From positions 1-64,000 of the forward strand of contig JAFRZW010000002.1 of NCBI GenBank assembly GCA_017442365.1: DNA of 64,000 bases. The letters run 5' to 3'. The position numbers and the translations under genes were made by a program. Shown in pieces: positions 17,354 through 26,757 of the stretch; position 1 is the stretch's first letter; every line of letters begins with the position of its first letter. The notes below the pieces were generated by a model. That model worked only from the letters and a program-made list of their open reading frames with translations. It did not search any database and had not been told where the DNA came from. The stretch comes from Rikenellaceae bacterium. Its GTDB lineage: Bacteria; Bacteroidota; Bacteroidia; Bacteroidales; Rikenellaceae.

Positions 17354-17384
17354 CAAATATACGACTTTTCGCGTAAAAATCAAA
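17354..17384 (-). promoter_or_regulatory. Two-part promoter for the S41 protease-nrnA-polA-dtd run
   Basis: On the minus strand TTTG (17381-17384), a 19-base spacer and TATATTTG (17354-17361) match TTTG-N19-TAnnTTTG exactly, 44 bases upstream of the ATG. Confidence 0.8.
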
Positions 17385-17491
17385 TTTTGCACCTCTTATT
17401 CATTCGCGCGCGCGTGAGGACGCACCGCACCTTTTGGCTGTGGCTCGCCGCGACGAGCTCAAAGAGCAAGCCCGAAACCGACCTGAACAGG

Positions 17492-19885
17492 CTAATAGAA
17501 CAGTCCCCTCTTAGAGAACATCGCAAAGCCTAAGTTGAACGAAATGAACCAGTTATTGTTGCGCGGGGTATCGTACTTCGACAGCGACAGACTGATCGGA
17601 CCGATCAACGATTGATAGACCAGCGAGGCGTCCAAGATGTAACGCAGGCGTTCGCTCTTGGCGAATGTCATATCGTGCTGCGGATAGAAAACGTAGCCGC
17701 TCAGACGCAGGTAGAAATTGGGCGAAAACTCGAAAATCGGGATCAATCCGACGCCCAAAAAGTTGTTCGCACGGTACTCTTCGAGATAGACCACGCGGCT
17801 GTGAGGCGTGGGCGTAAACGACGGAGCGGTCATATTTGACGAGTAGCGATTCGAGAAATTGGGGTGGGTCGTAACCACCGCATCGACCAAGTAACCAAAT
17901 GAAAACCAGCGCACTGAGGGCAGTTCGAAATACTGTTCGCGTGTAAATCTCGCCCCGAACCAATTTCGCAAGTGGTTGCTATCGCTCAGCCCCAATTTGA
18001 CACCGCTCGTGCCGGCATAGTAGCTTTCGCTGCCGCCAACTCCGATTGCCGAAATCTGCTGACTCAGACCGCGATTGGGATACATCAAGCGGTTCAGACT
18101 GTTGCGATCATAGCCCAATCGGAATGCAGCAAATGGGAACGTTGTCTTGTCCAAAACATCATTCGAGGTGTAGCCTTCACCCTGGAAATAGCGAAAAATG
18201 TCGCCACCGCCATTGACCGTCAATTCGAGCACCGACTTGCGCGACAACGGGACACCGAGCCCAAACGAGGCATAAAAATCGTTGGTTTTTGCGTAGGTCG
18301 TCGAGCGATAATTGGCCAGCGAGCCGTTGTTATTTTGGTAGTAATCGAGCAACATTATGTTGGCCGAAAAGTCGAGATATAACGGGTGTCGATAGAGAAA
18401 TTCGACGTGTCCTCCCACCGATGCGAACGAGTGCATCGGGCTAAGGTGCAGATCAACAAAATAGCGGTTTGCTGTTCGACCTATACGACGGTGCTCAAAT
18501 CCGATATATGCCTGATTAAGAGCCGTTGACGAGATGTTACCCCCGAACATCACACGATAGTTCGACTTGGCCGTAAGTCCCAATTCGACTGCAAAACGTC
18601 CCGTCGAATCACGATACTCGATCTTTGGGTAACTACCTCTCAGATCGCCATCGGCCAGCACCGTAAAATAACGCTCACGCAACTCTTCGAAGTTGTAGAT
18701 CAGCGCAGTAGTATCGCGGCGCGGGCGACGCGCATTGCGACTCATACCCATCTGGTCGTTCACATATTTAGTCTGGTCGTCGTTGAGTCCCGTGATGGTC
18801 ATTTGGTCGAATTTCAACTCGGGACAACGCGCCCGAAAAGCCTCTCGTCGAGCTGCTAACGCGGTCGAGTCTTCGCGCCGTTCGATCGCCTCCAACAGCG
18901 CGGGCATCTGCTCCATCGCATCACGATAACCGCACTCGATGATATACTCCGCGCGGTCGAAATCGAACATCGACACATCACCCGTAAATGGTCGCTCGAT
19001 CATCACGCTGCGCCCCTCAGGCAGGTCGTAGTCAGTCGGACTCATAATCAACGAAAAGACCTGATCGACCATATTGTTGGCATCGGGTTGGGTCTCGCCC
19101 GAGGTACATTTGCTGCCAATCAGGAAGTCGGGAGCAAACTCCTCGTCGAGCGCACGCCACGGGAAATTGTCGTAGATACCACCATCGTAAAGCAACATCG
19201 AATCTTTCTCTACGGGTTTGAAAACCAACGGTATAGACATCGACGCACGGATCGACTCACCCAGATCTCCACTACGCATCACCACCGCCCGACGCCCATT
19301 CATATCGGCTGCGACACAGCGATAGGGCACCATCAGCGAGTCGAAATTACCACCCGAAGCGACCGTTGCCGGCATAAAATATCCGATCAAAGCCAAGTCA
19401 ATCTGGTCCGATGCGATGAGTGCCGAGGGCAGTTCGATTGCGCGTCGTTCCTTTTGAGGCAACCCCCGCTCACGGCGCGCACGACGCACTGTCGAGAGCG
19501 AATCGCGCTCTTCGCGTGAAAGGTTCAGACGCACCGAAACCATCTCGCCCTTACGTCCTATCTCCTTGTAATAGTGGCGATAACAGTCGTCGATACGACC
19601 TGTCATCCACTGCTCGATCTGCCCCGAGGTGCATATTTCGGTCATCTCTTCGGGGGTGTATCCCGCTGCGTACATACCCGCCACGATCGAGCCCATCGAG
19701 GTACCCGCAACGTAGTCGATCGGTATCGCGTTCTCCTCCAACGCACGTATCACACCCACGTGATAAAGACCCTTTGCGCCGCCACCGCTCAGCACCAAAC
19801 CAACCCTCTGAGCACGCGCGGGCGCGAGCGTAACACACGCAAAGAGTAGAATCAAAGTGAATATCGTTCGCAGTTTGTAGGGCAT
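17492..19885 (-). CDS. Patatin-like phospholipase fused to an outer-membrane beta-barrel
   Basis: A 797-residue protein with a signal peptide (cleavage near ARA-Q, about residue 26). The patatin domain has an oxyanion loop SGGGAKG (about 32-38), nucleophile GTSMGS (about 64-69) and the dyad aspartate in DGGIYDNFPW (about 210). A short POTRA-like linker follows (FDQMTITGLNDDQ). The C-terminal half is rich in alternating aromatic strands ending SFNLGFAMFSKRGLFY, a typical last beta-strand. This is the BamA/TamA-related patatin architecture (as in PlpD), probably displaying or exporting a lipase. Start at ATG 19885; the codon two before it is TTG. Confidence 0.88.
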   Translation of the reverse strand: MPYKLRTIFTLILLFACVTLAPARAQRVGLVLSGGGAKGLYHVGVIRALEENAIPIDYVAGTSMGSIVAGMYAAGYTPEEMTEICTSGQIEQWMTGRIDDCYRHYYKEIGRKGEMVSVRLNLSREERDSLSTVRRARRERGLPQKERRAIELPSALIASDQIDLALIGYFMPATVASGGNFDSLMVPYRCVAADMNGRRAVVMRSGDLGESIRASMSIPLVFKPVEKDSMLLYDGGIYDNFPWRALDEEFAPDFLIGSKCTSGETQPDANNMVDQVFSLIMSPTDYDLPEGRSVMIERPFTGDVSMFDFDRAEYIIECGYRDAMEQMPALLEAIERREDSTALAARREAFRARCPELKFDQMTITGLNDDQTKYVNDQMGMSRNARRPRRDTTALIYNFEELRERYFTVLADGDLRGSYPKIEYRDSTGRFAVELGLTAKSNYRVMFGGNISSTALNQAYIGFEHRRIGRTANRYFVDLHLSPMHSFASVGGHVEFLYRHPLYLDFSANIMLLDYYQNNNGSLANYRSTTYAKTNDFYASFGLGVPLSRKSVLELTVNGGGDIFRYFQGEGYTSNDVLDKTTFPFAAFRLGYDRNSLNRLMYPNRGLSQQISAIGVGGSESYYAGTSGVKLGLSDSNHLRNWFGARFTREQYFELPSVRWFSFGYLVDAVVTTHPNFSNRYSSNMTAPSFTPTPHSRVVYLEEYRANNFLGVGLIPIFEFSPNFYLRLSGYVFYPQHDMTFAKSERLRYILDASLVYQSLIGPISLSLSKYDTPRNNNWFISFNLGFAMFSKRGLFY

Positions 19886-19900
19886 ATCCAAATAATTTTT

Positions 19901-19908
19901 TAACTTTG
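19901..19908 (+). promoter_or_regulatory. Probable -7 element for pheS
   Basis: TAACTTTG fits TAnnTTTG, 53 bases before the pheS ATG. TTTG at 19874-19877 is 23 bases upstream, a slightly long spacer. Confidence 0.5.
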
Positions 19909-19961
19909 TAGCTTGGAATTACTCCGTAAAGTTACGAATAATCACAAAAATTGACAATACA

Positions 19962-21005
19962 ATGGTAGAGAAAATCAACCAAATGATGGCCGAGGTCGAA
20001 GCCTTCTCGTCGCACAATCTTGCTGAGATTGAGGAGTTTAGAATTAAGATGCTCGGCAAAAAAGGCGAACTAAACCGACTGATGGAAGAGTTCAAAACCG
20101 TCCCTGCGGAGCAAAAGCGCGAGCTCGGTCAGAAAATCAACCAACTCAAAAACTTTGCCCAAGAGCGTATCGCAGCTTTCAAAGCCGAGGCTGAGGCCTC
20201 TGCGGCAGACTCTGCGTCGCTCATTGGCGATATGACCCGCCCCGGTACGGCCGAGCAGCTCGGTTCGCGCCACCCGATTTCGCTCGTGCGCAACCAGATC
20301 TGCGACATCTTCTCGCGTCTGGGCTATACGGTGGCCGATGGTCCTGAGATTGAGGACGATTGGCACGTATTCTCGTCGCTCAACTTCCCGATGGAGCACC
20401 CCGCACGCGATATGCAGGACACCTTCTTCATCGAGAAAAATTCGGACGAACCCAACCAGAAAGATGTGCTGCTGCGTACCCACACCTCGTCGATTCAGGT
20501 GCGCACGATGGAGCACCAGCGTCCGCCGATTCGCGTCGTTTGCCCCGGTCGCGTGTTCCGCAACGAGGCGATTTCGTATCGCGCACACTGCATCTTCCAC
20601 CAGGTCGAGGGTCTTTATATCGATAAGGGCGTGTCGTTTGCCGACTTGAAGCAGTCGATTCTCTACTTCGCCAAGGAGATGTTCGGCGAGAGCGCAACGA
20701 TCCGTATGCGCCCATCGTACTTCCCCTTCACCGAGCCTTCGGCCGAGGTCGATGTATCGTGCAACTTATGCGGCGGCAAGGGCTGCAACGTCTGCAAGGG
20801 CACAGGCTGGTTGGAGATTATGGGTTGCGGTATGGTCGATCCTAACGTACTGAAAGCGAGCGGCATCGACCCCGAGGAGTATAGCGGCTTTGCGTTCGGT
20901 ATGGGCGTTGAGCGTATCGCAATGCTCAAATATGGAGTGAAGGACCTGCGCCTCTATTTCGAGAACGACGTGCGCTTCTTGCGTCAGTTCGACTCGGCAC
21001 TCTAA
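19962..21005 (+). CDS. pheS: Phenylalanyl-tRNA synthetase alpha subunit
   Basis: Catalytic subunit of the class II enzyme that charges tRNA-Phe. The 347-residue protein has the N-terminal coiled coil (about 1-85) and class II motif 1 (GTAEQLGSRHPIS). Motif 2 follows (RVFRNEAISYRAHCIFHQVEG) and motif 3 (GFAFGMGVERIAMLKYG). A cysteine-rich CNLCGGKGCNVCKGTG insert is typical of the family. The beta subunit gene pheT is not in the window. Confidence 0.97.
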   Translation: MVEKINQMMAEVEAFSSHNLAEIEEFRIKMLGKKGELNRLMEEFKTVPAEQKRELGQKINQLKNFAQERIAAFKAEAEASAADSASLIGDMTRPGTAEQLGSRHPISLVRNQICDIFSRLGYTVADGPEIEDDWHVFSSLNFPMEHPARDMQDTFFIEKNSDEPNQKDVLLRTHTSSIQVRTMEHQRPPIRVVCPGRVFRNEAISYRAHCIFHQVEGLYIDKGVSFADLKQSILYFAKEMFGESATIRMRPSYFPFTEPSAEVDVSCNLCGGKGCNVCKGTGWLEIMGCGMVDPNVLKASGIDPEEYSGFAFGMGVERIAMLKYGVKDLRLYFENDVRFLRQFDSAL

Positions 21006-21079
21006 TTGCTACTTGAAAGGTTTGTGCCCCTTCGGTCTTGATCGAGGGGGCGCAAGACGATATATACCATTATGAATCA

Positions 21080-22888
21080 ATGCGTTGTGGAGGTATGATA
21101 CGGGCTGCGGCAGTGGCTCTCTCGATGGTGATGTTCGCGTGCGGAACATTGCCCCGCAAGAGTGTGCCTACGGCTGAGACAGCCACCAAGCTAACCAACT
21201 CGGACACTCCTACAACACTGATGGACAGCGTATTAACCTCGCAACGCGACACCACACCTCCGACCGACTATCCTGCCGATGCACACACCGTGTGGCACTA
21301 CGTCGAAGGATTGAAGGCCTACCGCCTGCACGACGATTCGAGTGCGGCACGACACCACTTCGAACAAGCGCTCACGATCGATTCGATGTACGCTCCGGCA
21401 GCCTACCATACCGCGGCGATGTTGATGATGGATGACACGGACGAGGCCGAACGTTACAGCCTGCGCGCCTACCGCACCGATACGACCGATAGTTGGTTCA
21501 CGGCGCAGTTGGGACGCCTGCAAATCCTGCAAGAGGACTATGCTGAGGGTATCCGTCTGTTCAACGAGATGGTGCGATTGAAGGGCAATGACCCTGAGAA
21601 TCACCGCATTTTAGCGATGCTCTACAACGAAAACAAACAACCGTTTTCGGCAATCATCGTGCTCGATTCGGCCGAGCGTCGATTCGGTATCCACGAGGCC
21701 ATTTCGCCCCTGAAACGCCAATTATTGGTCGCTACGGCACAATACGATCAGGCGTTGGAACAGAACGAAGAGCTGATCGCTGCCGACCCCTATAACATTG
21801 ATAATTACATCATTGCGGCAGAATTGTACGCCCACGCCAAGAAGGACTCGCTGGCGTTGGTCAATTACGATCGCGCGCTGGCCTTAGACTCGACGAGCAT
21901 CAACGCACTTGGATCGTTGAACGAGTTCTACGGAATGCGCGGCGACCACCCCAACTACCTTCGAACGATGGTTCCGCTGTTTGCCTCACGCGAGGTCGAT
22001 CTCGAACGTAAGATCAAGATATTCAAACGTTTGACCAACAACATTGACTACTATCAGAAGTTCTACGGTCAGCTCAATCAGTTGGCAATCACGGTCGCTG
22101 TTACTCACCCCGACGATCTCGATGCGATGGAGCTCTACACCACCCATCTGATCGCAACGGGCGACTTGGATCGTGCGCTCGAAATCTACAAATCGCACGT
22201 CAATGACTCGGTACCCGAACCGCAGATTTTCAATACGATTCTCGATATCGAGAGCTTCAAGGAGCGCGCCGATTCGGTCGAATACTACACCCGTTTGGCG
22301 ATGAAACGCTTCCCCGATCGTCCCGAATTTATGTTGCGCAAAGGCAGCTATTACCTTATCAATGAGCAATATAAGCAAGCTGAGCGTGCCTTCCGCGACG
22401 CCCTGCGACGCATCGATAGCGACTCACTACGCGGTGCGACGCTGACGATGATCGGCGACGCTCAATATCAGGACAAGCGCCCGCGTGCGGCGTTCCGAAC
22501 CTACGAAAAGGCGTTGCGACTGCTGCCCAACGACGCAGGTCTGCTGAACAACTACGCCTACTTCCTCTCGGAGGAGGGACGCGAGTTGGAACGGGCGTTG
22601 GAGATGAGCAAGCGCGCCATCACGATCTCGACCAACAACTCGACTTACCTCGATACTTACGCTTGGATTCTCTACAAATTGGAGCGCTACGACGAGGCCA
22701 AACGATATATGCGTCAAGCAGTTACGCTCGATCCCACACAGAGCGAAGTGTTGATGTGCCACTATGGCGACATTCTCTACGCGCTGGGCGAGAACTTTAT
22801 GGCGCAGATCTATTGGGAAAAGGCCCGCGACGGAGGCTACGATAAGACCGAGATCGAGAGTCGATTGCAAAAGCTCAAAAAGAAGTAA
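21080..22888 (+). CDS. Tetratricopeptide-repeat lipoprotein
   Basis: About 602 residues. A short hydrophobic segment ends in MVMFAC-G, a lipobox-like site, then a Thr/Pro/Ser-rich spacer (about 25-75) and at least ten TPR-type helix pairs (for example AARHHFEQALTIDSMY, EQAERAFRDALRR-like and ALRLLPNDAGLLNNYAYFL). It is probably a periplasm-facing protein scaffold. Start choice is open: ATG 21080 is used; ATG 21095 has GGAGG one base before it, too close for a good ribosome site. It is followed after 6 bases by the EnvC-like gene, suggesting a shared envelope role. No partner is known. Confidence 0.82.
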   Translation: MRCGGMIRAAAVALSMVMFACGTLPRKSVPTAETATKLTNSDTPTTLMDSVLTSQRDTTPPTDYPADAHTVWHYVEGLKAYRLHDDSSAARHHFEQALTIDSMYAPAAYHTAAMLMMDDTDEAERYSLRAYRTDTTDSWFTAQLGRLQILQEDYAEGIRLFNEMVRLKGNDPENHRILAMLYNENKQPFSAIIVLDSAERRFGIHEAISPLKRQLLVATAQYDQALEQNEELIAADPYNIDNYIIAAELYAHAKKDSLALVNYDRALALDSTSINALGSLNEFYGMRGDHPNYLRTMVPLFASREVDLERKIKIFKRLTNNIDYYQKFYGQLNQLAITVAVTHPDDLDAMELYTTHLIATGDLDRALEIYKSHVNDSVPEPQIFNTILDIESFKERADSVEYYTRLAMKRFPDRPEFMLRKGSYYLINEQYKQAERAFRDALRRIDSDSLRGATLTMIGDAQYQDKRPRAAFRTYEKALRLLPNDAGLLNNYAYFLSEEGRELERALEMSKRAITISTNNSTYLDTYAWILYKLERYDEAKRYMRQAVTLDPTQSEVLMCHYGDILYALGENFMAQIYWEKARDGGYDKTEIESRLQKLKKK

Positions 22889-22894
22889 ATCACT

Positions 22895-24007
22895 ATGCGC
22901 AAACTCGTTACCATACTTCTGACCCTGCTCGTAGCTGCCTCGGTGGCCATCGCCTCCGTGAAGGCTCAAAATCGCACGATACAGAACAGTATCGACCGCC
23001 TCACCTCGCAAATCGCTGAGTTTGAGCAACAAATCAAGTCGATACGCAAGGATAAGAAATCGACTCAGGCCGAGGTCAATAAGCTCTCGCGCCTGATTGG
23101 CAAGCGTCGTAAATTGGTCGGCGAGGTCAATTCGCAGATGATCGCCCTCAATAGCAACATCTCGACCCTCACGCGTCAAATCGACCGCCTCACGGCCGAG
23201 CGCGAGCAGTTGCAGGCGCAATATGCCGATATGGTGCGCGTGGCTTATCGCAACTACCGCCAGCAGAATTTCACGACCTACCTGTTTTCGGCCGAAGATT
23301 TCAATTCGGCCACACGTCGCATTGCTGCGATACGCCTTGTGAACGACGCCCGTCAGCGCAAAGTACACGAAATCGATTCGCTGACAATTCAGCTCGACAG
23401 TGCGCGCAAAGTGCTTGATGCCGAGAAAGTTACACTGCAAGATACGCGCAACCGCCACAATAGTGAGCTGAAAAAACTATCGGCCAACGAGCGCGATTAT
23501 AAGAAACGTCTCAGCACGCTCTCCTCGCGCGAAAAAAAGGTTTTGAAGGCGCAACAGGAGCAGCGTCGCGAGTTGGAACGCTTGGTCAATTCGACCCGAA
23601 AATCGAAGGGTGAGGCCAAGATCGGAGGCAACATCAAGGATAATCGCGGTCGCCTGCCGATGCCCGTTGTGGGAGGTCGTTTGAAACCCAACGGCAGCGA
23701 TATTGCCGAGATCACGGGCGCACAGGGGGCGCAGGTCAAGTCGGTATTCAACGGCGAGGTGATGCGCGTAACCTACAACCGAAATACCAAATCATATATC
23801 GTATTGATCGGCCACGGTCAATACTTCACAACCTACTCGAATATGGCCACCGCAACGGTCAAAGAGGGTCAGAAGGTTACGGTCGGACAGGCGATCGGGT
23901 CGATCGGTCGTGCGGTCGATGCGTCGGGTCGCACCGAGTATAAATTGGTCTTCGGATTGTTCGCTCCGAATGGCGACACGCTCGATGCCGACCAATGGTT
24001 AAAGTAA
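22895..24007 (+). CDS. EnvC-like coiled-coil protein with degenerate LytM (M23) domain
   Basis: A 370-residue exported protein: signal peptide (cleavage near VKA-Q), a long coiled coil (about 28-245, Gln/Lys/Glu-rich heptads) and a C-terminal LytM fold (about 260-370). The zinc site is degraded. The first histidine/aspartate motif is replaced by RLKPNGSDI. The GHGQYFTTYSNM segment keeps the fold, but the final HxH-type strand reads YKLVFGLF. It is therefore probably not a hydrolase but an EnvC-type activator of cell-wall amidases during division. It lies between the TPR lipoprotein gene and ybeY. Confidence 0.85.
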   Translation: MRKLVTILLTLLVAASVAIASVKAQNRTIQNSIDRLTSQIAEFEQQIKSIRKDKKSTQAEVNKLSRLIGKRRKLVGEVNSQMIALNSNISTLTRQIDRLTAEREQLQAQYADMVRVAYRNYRQQNFTTYLFSAEDFNSATRRIAAIRLVNDARQRKVHEIDSLTIQLDSARKVLDAEKVTLQDTRNRHNSELKKLSANERDYKKRLSTLSSREKKVLKAQQEQRRELERLVNSTRKSKGEAKIGGNIKDNRGRLPMPVVGGRLKPNGSDIAEITGAQGAQVKSVFNGEVMRVTYNRNTKSYIVLIGHGQYFTTYSNMATATVKEGQKVTVGQAIGSIGRAVDASGRTEYKLVFGLFAPNGDTLDADQWLK

Positions 24008-24028
24008 GCAAACGAAACACTTAAAGCA

Positions 24029-24457
24029 ATGGCTATCAGATATTTCAACGATTCGTGCACCTACCGTCTGCCCGAGAAACGACGCACCCGCGAGTGGCTC
24101 GCTGAGGTGGCGCGCGAAGAGGGCTATGCGGTTGGCGAGATCAACTACATTTTCTGCTCTGCCGAGCGACTTTTGGAGATCAACCGCGAGTTTCTCAACC
24201 ACGATTATTACACCGATATCATCACCTTCGACGAGAGCGATCTGCGCGGCGAGGGGGTGATTAATGGCGAAATCTATATCGATGTCGAGACCGTTGCCGA
24301 CAATGCGGCGCAGTTCGGTGCCACACGCCTCGAAGAGATGCGTCGTGTGGTTGTTCACGGGGTGCTGCACCTCTGCGGACAGAAGGACAAAACGCCACGT
24401 GCCGAGCGCGAAATGCACCGCAAGGAGGATAAATATTTAGCCTACTGGAAACGATGA
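24029..24457 (+). CDS. ybeY: Endoribonuclease YbeY (16S rRNA maturation)
   Basis: A 142-residue metal-dependent RNase used in 16S rRNA 3'-end maturation and ribosome quality control. The zinc motif HGVLHLCGQKD with a later H (about residues 110-131) fits UPF0054, and YTDIITFDE is a second family signature. The last position of the classic HxxxHxxxxxH triad reads D in HLCGQKD, as in many Bacteroidota members. It ends overlapping the mnmG start (ATGA). Confidence 0.93.
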   Translation: MAIRYFNDSCTYRLPEKRRTREWLAEVAREEGYAVGEINYIFCSAERLLEINREFLNHDYYTDIITFDESDLRGEGVINGEIYIDVETVADNAAQFGATRLEEMRRVVVHGVLHLCGQKDKTPRAEREMHRKEDKYLAYWKR

Positions 24458-26382
24458 GAACCGAGTATGATATCATAGTTGTCGGTGGCGGACACGCCGG
24501 TTGTGAGGCGGCGGCAGCGGCGGCCAATCTGGGCTCGCGCACGCTGCTTATCTCGATGGATATGAGCAAGTTCGCCTCGATGTCGTGCAACCCCGCGGTG
24601 GGTGGTGTAGCTAAGGGTCAGATCGTGCGCGAGATCGACGCGCTGGGAGGTCAGATGGGTCGAATCACCGACCTCACGACGATCCAATTCCGTATGCTCA
24701 ACCGCTCGAAAGGGGCGGCAATGTGGAGTCCGCGAGCACAGTGCGACAAGGCCGAATTTTCGGCTGAGTGGCGTCGCACGCTCGAAAATACGTGGCGTCT
24801 GTATCTCTGGCAGGATAGCGTTACGGAGATGATTTTTGAGAACGAATGCACTGATAGTGAGGGTGTTACACCCACACCGACGAACGATACTACGGCACGT
24901 CCGCGCGTTGTGGGCGTGCGTACGCAAATGGGTGTCGAGTTTCGTGCGCGGGCTGTTGTGCTGACCGCAGGTACCTTCTTGGAGGGCGTGATGCACTGCG
25001 GGCTGAATCGAGCCGAGGGCGGTCGCGCGGGCGATGCAGCCTCATACGGAGTTACCGCCTCGTTGGTCAAGATGGGTTTTGAGGTCGATCGAATGAAAAC
25101 GGGTACGCCCGCACGCTTGGACGCCCGCACGATCGATTTCGACGCGCTCGAACCACAATATGGCGATACGGAGCCTTCGAAATTCTCGTTTATGCCTGAT
25201 ACTGAGCCTGTTAAGAATCAGTTGCCTTGCTTTTTGGTCTATACCTCGACGGAGGTTCACGACGAGTTGCGCAAGGGTTTCGACCACTCGCCGATGTTTA
25301 CGGGCGTGATTCAGGGTCGCGGTCCGCGCTACTGCCCGAGTATCGAGGACAAATTGCGCACTTTTGCCGATAAGGAACAACATCAACTCTTCCTCGAACC
25401 CGAGGGTCGAGGGACGAACGAATACTACCTGAACGGCTTCTCTTCGTCGCTACCATTTGAGGTGCAAGTGGCTGCTTTACAGAAGATTAAGGGCTTGGAA
25501 GACGTACATATCTATCGCGCAGGTTACGCCATCGAGTACGACTATTTCCCACCCACGCAGCTCCACCACACGCTCGAAACCAAGCTGGTCGATAACCTCT
25601 ACTTCGCTGGTCAGATCAACGGCACGACGGGCTACGAGGAGGCCGCAGCGCAGGGTCTGATGGCGGGCATCAATGCCCACCTGAAACTCACGGGACGCGA
25701 TCCGTTCGTGCTGCGACGCGACGAGGCATATATCGGTGTGCTGATCGACGACCTGGTAACAAAGGGGGTCGATGAGCCGTATCGAATGTTCACCTCGCGC
25801 GCTGAGCACCGAATTTTGCTGCGTCAGGACAATGCCGATCTCCGTTTGACTCCGCGCGCCTTCGAAATTGGACTTGCAACAGCCAAAAGAATGGATATTT
25901 GCGAGCAAAAAAAATCGCAAGTAGAATCGCTTATTTCCTATCTTCGCGGACGAAGTATCACTCCAAGCGAAATTCAGGACTATTTAATTTCGGTCGATCA
26001 GACGCCTTTGACGCAAGGTCGCAAGCTTTTTGATCTGGTTTTGCGCAATAATGTAACGATTCGTGGACTTGCCGACCATTTTCCGAAACTCGCTCGCTAC
26101 ATCAAGCGCGAAGGTTTCACAGCCGAAGCTATCGAGGAGGCCGAAATACAGATCAAATATCGCGGCTACATCGAACGCGAGCAATATATTGCCGACAAGC
26201 TGCGTCGTTTGGAGAATATCGCTATTCCCGACGGGTTCGACTATCACTCGTTGCAGTCGCTGACCATCGAGGCGCGCCAAAAGCTGACGAAGATCCGCCC
26301 CGCAACCATCGGTCAAGCCTCGCGCATCTCGGGCGTTTCGCCTGCCGACATCAACGTGCTGCTCGTCTATTTCGGTCGATAA
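24454..26382 (+). CDS. mnmG: tRNA uridine-5-carboxymethylaminomethyl synthase, MnmG/GidA
   Basis: FAD protein that with MnmE modifies wobble U34 of several tRNAs. The 642-residue sequence starts with the FAD loop VVGGGHAGCEAAAAAA (about 9-24). It has SCNPAVGGVAKG, FSFMPDTEPVKNQLPCFLVYT, the GQINGTTGYEEAAAQG signature (about 390) and a helical C-terminal tRNA/MnmE-binding domain ending SGVSPADINVLL. It overlaps ybeY by 4 bases. In many bacteria mnmG lies near the chromosome origin; here two parS-like palindromes follow it directly. Confidence 0.97.
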   Translation: MRTEYDIIVVGGGHAGCEAAAAAANLGSRTLLISMDMSKFASMSCNPAVGGVAKGQIVREIDALGGQMGRITDLTTIQFRMLNRSKGAAMWSPRAQCDKAEFSAEWRRTLENTWRLYLWQDSVTEMIFENECTDSEGVTPTPTNDTTARPRVVGVRTQMGVEFRARAVVLTAGTFLEGVMHCGLNRAEGGRAGDAASYGVTASLVKMGFEVDRMKTGTPARLDARTIDFDALEPQYGDTEPSKFSFMPDTEPVKNQLPCFLVYTSTEVHDELRKGFDHSPMFTGVIQGRGPRYCPSIEDKLRTFADKEQHQLFLEPEGRGTNEYYLNGFSSSLPFEVQVAALQKIKGLEDVHIYRAGYAIEYDYFPPTQLHHTLETKLVDNLYFAGQINGTTGYEEAAAQGLMAGINAHLKLTGRDPFVLRRDEAYIGVLIDDLVTKGVDEPYRMFTSRAEHRILLRQDNADLRLTPRAFEIGLATAKRMDICEQKKSQVESLISYLRGRSITPSEIQDYLISVDQTPLTQGRKLFDLVLRNNVTIRGLADHFPKLARYIKREGFTAEAIEEAEIQIKYRGYIEREQYIADKLRRLENIAIPDGFDYHSLQSLTIEARQKLTKIRPATIGQASRISGVSPADINVLLVYFGR

Positions 26383-26422
26383 GACCGGCAGGGCAATTCA
26401 AGATTCAAAATTCAAGATTAGA

Positions 26423-26449
26423 CCACGCTTTATAAGCGTGGCTTTTTTT
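26423..26449 (+). terminator. Rho-independent terminator after mnmG
   Basis: CCACGCTT pairs with AAGCGTGG over a 3-base loop, followed by a run of seven T. Confidence 0.85.
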
Positions 26450-26471
26450 ATTGTCTAAATAAGTTACCATT

Positions 26472-26485
26472 GTTCCACGTGGAAC
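26472..26485. promoter_or_regulatory. parS-like ParB-binding palindrome, site 1
   Basis: GTTCCACGTGGAAC, a perfect 14-bp palindrome preceded by T, equals the strong parS core described in Pseudomonas and is a close variant of the general bacterial parS TGTTTCACGTGAAACA. It sits in the mnmG-ilvE gap, 62 bases from an identical site. Confidence 0.7.
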
Positions 26486-26533
26486 GTTTTGCCTCGAAGG
26501 ACCCAATAAAAGCGAAACTCGCCCATATGGCGA

Positions 26534-26547
26534 GTTCCACGTGGAAC
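26534..26547. promoter_or_regulatory. parS-like ParB-binding palindrome, site 2
   Basis: A second GTTCCACGTGGAAC, here followed by A. Two exact 14-base copies in a 76-bp stretch are very unlikely by chance. The palindrome abuts a CTCGCCCATATGGCGAG hairpin at 26518-26534. Confidence 0.7.
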
Positions 26548-26652
26548 AGCGCACACGCCTCGACACGCACCTTCGTAGGCGAACAGATAATGACGAAACT
26601 CAAAGAATTTCGATTTTAGATTTTCTTCTTGTTTAATAAAAACAAAGGAAAA

Positions 26653-26704
26653 ATTGTGAATCGTGAATTGTGAATTGTGAATTGTGAATCGTGAATTGTG
26701 AATT
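26653..26704 (+). repeat. Seven-base tandem repeat (GTGAATT/GTGAATC)
   Basis: About seven near-identical copies of GTGAATT, with C replacing the last T in two units. This is the densest example of an AATTCA/TGAATT-rich repeat that recurs in many gaps of this window. Confidence 0.85.
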
Positions 26705-26734
26705 AAAAAAGGTCGCCCCTCAAAGGAGCGACCT
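26705..26734 (-). terminator. Terminator after ilvE
   Basis: On the minus strand AGGTCGCTCC pairs with GGGGCGACCT around a short loop (one T-G wobble), followed by a T-run, 24 bases past the ilvE stop. Confidence 0.85.
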
Positions 26735-26757
26735 AATCGCAAAATCAATCCAAGCAC

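Noticed and set aside
17446..17461. GCTCG/CGAGC hairpin after the patatin gene as a terminator
   Set aside because: Only 5 bp with no T-run; not enough to call.
21027..21053. GC-rich hairpin between pheS and the TPR gene as a terminator
   Set aside because: The stem is short and imperfect and there is no T-run; the TPR gene appears to continue the unit.
26653..26704. Iteron array for a plasmid-type origin
   Set aside because: The 7-base units are simple sequence, similar runs occur in many gaps, and no replication initiator gene is near.
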